Origin: Burkholderiales bacterium
GTDB taxonomy: Bacteria; Pseudomonadota; Gammaproteobacteria; Burkholderiales; CAIKXV01
Assembly (NCBI GenBank): GCA_019751575.1
Contig: JAIENF010000002.1
Span: 1 to 7,965, forward strand
Length of the DNA stretch: 7,965 bases
Direction of reading: 5' to 3'
Of the stretch, positions 5,754-7,965 are shown piece after piece (position 1 is the first letter of the stretch; each line of letters starts with the position of its first letter). The notes beneath the pieces are model-generated. The model did not search any database. It saw only the letters and a program-made list of their open reading frames with translations, and was not told the DNA's origin. A program made the position numbers and the translations under genes.

Positions 5754-6746
5754 ATGAATGCGATCGACGTGCACACCCATATCGTCCCGGAGAAGTTCCC
5801 GGCCTACATCGGACGCAACGTGGACGTGCCCTGGCCATCGATGGCGCCGGCGCAGGCCTGCCACTGCCACGTGATGATCCGCGGCAAGGTGTACCGCACG
5901 GTCCACCGCAGCACGTTCACGCTGGAAGACCGGCTCGCCGACATGGACCGCACCGGCATCGCGCTGCAGTGCCTGTCGCCGATGCCGGAACTGCTGTCCT
6001 ACTGGCTGCCGGCCGAGGATGCGCAGGTGCTGTGCCGCTACCTGAACGACGAGATCGCGGCCATGGTGTCGCGCCATCCGGCGCGTTTCGCGGGGCTGGG
6101 CTGCGTGCCGCTGCAGGACCTCGACCTCGCGCTGGCCGAGCTCGACTACCTGGTCGACACGCTGAAGTTCCCCGGCGTGGAGATCGCCAGCCACGTGAAC
6201 GGCGTGTCGATCGGCGATGCTCGGTTCGAACCCTTCTTCGCCGCGGTCGAGGCGAAGGGCGCCTGCGTGTTCGTGCATGCGCTGCGCCCGGCCGGCAAGG
6301 AGCGCAACGTCGGCAGCTTTTCGGAGCAGGCCGTCTGCTTCCCCGCCGACGTGGCGCTGGCCGCGGCCTCGATGGTCACCGGCGGCATCGCGGAGCGCCA
6401 CCCCGGCCTGCGCCTCTGCTTCAGCCATGGCGGCGGCGCCTTCGTCGGCATGGTGCCCAGGCTGTCCCGCGCCTGGCACCTGAACAAGCCGGCCCGCGAT
6501 TCGCTGCCGCGCGATCCGCTCGAGTACGCGAAGCGCTTCTGGTACGACAGCATCATGTTCGACCCCGGGCTGATCGAACTCGTCGCGTCGCGCTTCGGCG
6601 CGACCCAGGTGGTCGCCGGCAGCGACTATCCGTTCACGCTCGGCGATCCCGATCCGGTGAAGACGCTGGGCAGCACGCAGGTCGATGCGGCGACCCTGCG
6701 GGGCTTCCTCCGGGACAACGCACTCCGGTTCCTGGGCAGGGCCTGA
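5754..6746 (+). CDS. ACMSD-like amidohydrolase (amidohydrolase_2 family), probable metal-dependent decarboxylase or hydrolase
   Basis: The 330-residue product begins with the metal-binding HxH motif (DVHTH; H7, H9) and continues with H175 (VFVHALRP), H225 (FSHGGGAF) and D291 (AGSDYPF). These match, with nearly constant offset, the zinc ligands and catalytic His of Pseudomonas 2-amino-3-carboxymuconate-6-semialdehyde decarboxylase (as I recall, His9, His11, His177, His228 and Asp294). R48 in KVYR lies where a substrate-carboxylate-binding Arg is found in that enzyme. The VPLQDLDLA segment near 118-126 is also shared. The fold should be a cytoplasmic TIM barrel with one divalent metal. Possible reactions are non-oxidative decarboxylation of an aromatic or unsaturated acid, or hydrolysis; the natural substrate is not known, and no kynurenine or other catabolic genes lie nearby. 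The start is fixed by the N-terminal beta strand; there is no Shine-Dalgarno site. It is divergent from tRNA-Ser and the MFS gene. Confidence 0.93.
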   Translation: MNAIDVHTHIVPEKFPAYIGRNVDVPWPSMAPAQACHCHVMIRGKVYRTVHRSTFTLEDRLADMDRTGIALQCLSPMPELLSYWLPAEDAQVLCRYLNDEIAAMVSRHPARFAGLGCVPLQDLDLALAELDYLVDTLKFPGVEIASHVNGVSIGDARFEPFFAAVEAKGACVFVHALRPAGKERNVGSFSEQAVCFPADVALAAASMVTGGIAERHPGLRLCFSHGGGAFVGMVPRLSRAWHLNKPARDSLPRDPLEYAKRFWYDSIMFDPGLIELVASRFGATQVVAGSDYPFTLGDPDPVKTLGSTQVDAATLRGFLRDNALRFLGRA

Positions 6747-6800
6747 GGCGGGGTCTGCCGTCGGAGCAGGTCAGGGGGGGCGCAGGTTCTGAGGATTTTC

Positions 6801-6838
6801 GCACGGTGCCGTCAGTCTGGGCCCGCTAGACTCCGTGC
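6801..6838 (+). other. Two-part inverted-repeat element upstream of the PEP-CTERM gene
   Basis: GCACGG (6801-6806) pairs with CCGTGC (6833-6838), and inside it AGTCT (6814-6818) pairs with AGACT (6828-6832), with a 9-nt loop and a 7-nt bulge on the left arm. It could be a regulator site or an RNA hairpin in the 163-base gap between the amidohydrolase and the PEP-CTERM gene. It has no following U-run, so it is not a standard terminator. The pairing is seen; the function is unknown. The rest of the gap holds no gene, only a run of seven G at 6774-6780. Confidence 0.35.
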
Positions 6839-6896
6839 ATCGGATTCCCGTGTGTACGTCGTCCTGTCCGGATGCGCCCACCCGTTTCCCCTCGAT

Positions 6897-6900
6897 GGAG
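6897..6900 (+). promoter_or_regulatory. Ribosome binding site of the PEP-CTERM gene
   Basis: GGAG lies 9 nt before the ATG at 6910. It supports this start over an in-frame ATG at 6835, which would put 25 polar residues before the signal peptide. Confidence 0.6.
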
Positions 6901-6909
6901 CTTCCCCGC

Positions 6910-7518
6910 ATGAACCGTACGCTTGCCGCTGCCTTCGCCACTGCCTGCATCGCCCTTGCCGGCCCCGCGGCTGCGGCCACCGTGTTCAGCGACAACTTCG
7001 ACGCGGATACGCTCGCGTTGAACGGCTCGCTGTCGAACTGGACCGTCTCTAGCGGCACGATCGACGTGATCGGGACCGGGTCGTTCAACTTCTACCCGGG
7101 CAACGGCAACTTCCTCGACCTCGATGGCACCTCGAACAACGCCGGCCGGATCGAGACCAAGCTGCCGCTGGCCTTCACCATCGGCCAGACCTATACGCTG
7201 AGCTTCAGCTTCGGCCGCAATGGCGGCAACGCCGAGTCGATGACCTACGGCGTCACCGGCGGCAACCTGTCGCAGGTGTTCTCGCTGCTGCAGGGCGGCA
7301 CGGTGCCGTTCTCTGCCTTCTCGATCGACTTCGTCGCGTCGTCGGCCAGCGGCAACATCTTCTTCGACCATGCCGGCGGCGACAACCAGGGCATCGTGCT
7401 GGACAACGTGCGGCTGGCTTCGGTCGGCACCGCGGTGGTGCCGGTGCCCGCGGCCCTGCCGCTGATGCTCACCGGCCTGATCGCCCTGGGCGCGATCGCA
7501 CGGCGCCGTCGGGCCTGA
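6910..7518 (+). CDS. Secreted protein with VPxPA-type PEP-CTERM sorting tail
   Basis: The 202-residue product has a Sec signal peptide (MNRTLAAAFA, hydrophobic core, AxA site near 21-23, with cleavage before TVFSDNFD). The middle (about 24-170) is rich in Gly, Ser, Asn and Thr with alternating hydrophobics. It ends in VLDNVRLASVG, the pattern of beta-sandwich jelly-roll domains common in PEP-CTERM proteins. The C-terminus has VPVPA (177-181), a hydrophobic helix and RRRR (198-201), the three-part signal recognised by exosortase-type enzymes; VPxPA is a variant of the classical VPEP motif. The mature protein is expected at the cell surface or in extracellular polymer. No exosortase or polysaccharide gene is in the window, so the enzyme must be elsewhere. 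The middle domain's function is not recognised. Confidence 0.9.
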   Translation: MNRTLAAAFATACIALAGPAAAATVFSDNFDADTLALNGSLSNWTVSSGTIDVIGTGSFNFYPGNGNFLDLDGTSNNAGRIETKLPLAFTIGQTYTLSFSFGRNGGNAESMTYGVTGGNLSQVFSLLQGGTVPFSAFSIDFVASSASGNIFFDHAGGDNQGIVLDNVRLASVGTAVVPVPAALPLMLTGLIALGAIARRRRA

Positions 7519-7596
7519 GCGTCCCGGGCGTTCCGTTGCGCTCGCCGGCGCGCCTTCGGCCGCCGCAGGCTTCCACCGTCCCGCAGTCCGGACCGC

Positions 7597-7965
7597 TCAG
7601 CGCATCGACCTGAGCTTCAGCGCGGCATCGCTCTCGGCGCACAGCGCCGCCGGGTCCGAGAGTCCGCGCGCCTGCGCGGCATGCAGCACCGGCAGCAGCA
7701 GCTGCGCGGTGGCCTGCGCGTCGCCGAGTGCATGGTGGCGCTCGCAGTCGTCGATGCCGAAGCTGGCCAGCCAGTCGTCTAGCGACACCGGCGCCTTCCC
7801 GCGCGGGCCCTGCCGACCGGGCAGCAGCAGTGGCGCGATCACCGCGAGGTCGATCCATCCGCGCAGCGGCGGCCCTGCGTGCCCCTGCGCACGCAGGGTA
7901 CGCTCGATCATCCGGCGGTCGAAGCCGGCATGGAAACCGACCGCCCAGCGACCGACGCACCAACG
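7597..7965 (-). CDS. DEDDh-type 3'-5' exonuclease (DnaQ-like), C-terminal fragment cut by window edge
   Basis: The minus strand is open from the right edge of the window to TGA at 7599-7597, giving the last 122 residues. The fragment holds VGFHAGFDRRM at about 9-19, the Exo II motif with its Asp (D16). It also holds the Exo III motif HHALGDAQAT at about 78-87, with the His and Asp of the HxxxxD signature that defines the DEDDh group. The Exo I motif (DxE) would lie upstream of the visible part. Such proteins remove nucleotides from 3' ends in proofreading, repair or RNA turnover. This looks like a free-standing DnaQ-like enzyme, although fusion to another domain at the unseen N-terminus is possible. 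It converges with the PEP-CTERM gene, with 78 bp between the stops and no convincing terminator hairpin there. Confidence 0.88.
   Translation of the reverse strand, partial: RWCVGRWAVGFHAGFDRRMIERTLRAQGHAGPPLRGWIDLAVIAPLLLPGRQGPRGKAPVSLDDWLASFGIDDCERHHALGDAQATAQLLLPVLHAAQARGLSDPAALCAESDAALKLRSMR

Noticed and set aside
4455..6746. Open frame of 763 codons on the plus strand as one large protein
   Set aside because: Its first half is antisense to the MFS gene and it passes through the tRNA gene; only the part from the ATG at 5754 encodes a recognisable protein.
7519..7596. Terminator between the convergent PEP-CTERM and exonuclease genes
   Set aside because: Only a very short GCC-TTC-GGC pairing with no T-run was found, too weak to call.
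7469..7963. Minus-strand open frame of 164 codons at the right edge
   Set aside because: It is a different frame from the exonuclease, whose Exo II and Exo III motifs are in the 7597-7965 frame; the 164-codon product is Arg/Ala-rich without motifs.

Overview
This GC-rich window (only short intergenic gaps, strong third-position GC) looks like chromosomal DNA of a motile Gram-negative bacterium, most likely a proteobacterium. The clues are a CheR/MCP chemotaxis pair, a serine tRNA with encoded CCA, Shine-Dalgarno sites of the GGAG/AAGGA type, and an exported protein with a PEP-CTERM-type tail, which implies an outer membrane and an exosortase elsewhere in the genome. The species cannot be named from the sequence.

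Layout, left to right. (1) 1-250, minus: the N-terminal part of a CheR chemoreceptor methyltransferase, running off the left edge. (2) 299-2116, minus: a complete 605-residue chemoreceptor with a membrane hairpin, a cytoplasmic PAS domain and HAMP-like modules. It ends in a tail, NFRPY, that fits the CheR/CheB tethering pentapeptide pattern. (3) 2117-2431: a divergent control region holding a perfect 7-4-7 inverted repeat of A/T-rich sequence. (4) 2432-3256, plus: a 274-residue bacterial voltage-gated cation channel of the NaChBac/NavAb family with an unusual TLEGWAE selectivity filter. (5) 3291-4208, plus: an atypical SDR/NAD(P)-dependent epimerase-like protein, joined to the channel by a 13-codon mini-ORF with ATGA overlaps at both ends. 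(6) 4239-5519, minus: a 12-helix MFS transporter. (7) 5570-5662, minus: tRNA-Ser(GGA), 50 nt upstream of the MFS gene. (8) 5754-6746, plus: an ACMSD-like amidohydrolase with a complete metal site and a possibly leaderless start. (9) 6910-7518, plus: a secreted protein with a VPxPA variant of the PEP-CTERM anchor. (10) 7597-7965, minus: the C-terminal part of a DEDDh 3'-5' exonuclease, running off the right edge.

How the genes may work together. The left half is the most coherent part: CheR, a receptor with a probable CheR tether and, divergently, a voltage-gated channel. In alkaliphilic Bacillus a related channel (NavBP) has been reported to affect chemotaxis and to colocalise with chemoreceptors, so the shared promoter region suggests a link between membrane potential or ion entry and chemotaxis. 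The filter's Gly and extra acidic residue resemble those reported for the prokaryotic calcium channel CavMr, so Ca2+ rather than Na+ may be the permeant ion. In the right half, the MFS transporter and the amidohydrolase flank a tRNA gene in divergent orientation and could be an uptake/decarboxylation pair, but this is weaker. No mobile element, CRISPR array or convincing intrinsic terminator was seen.
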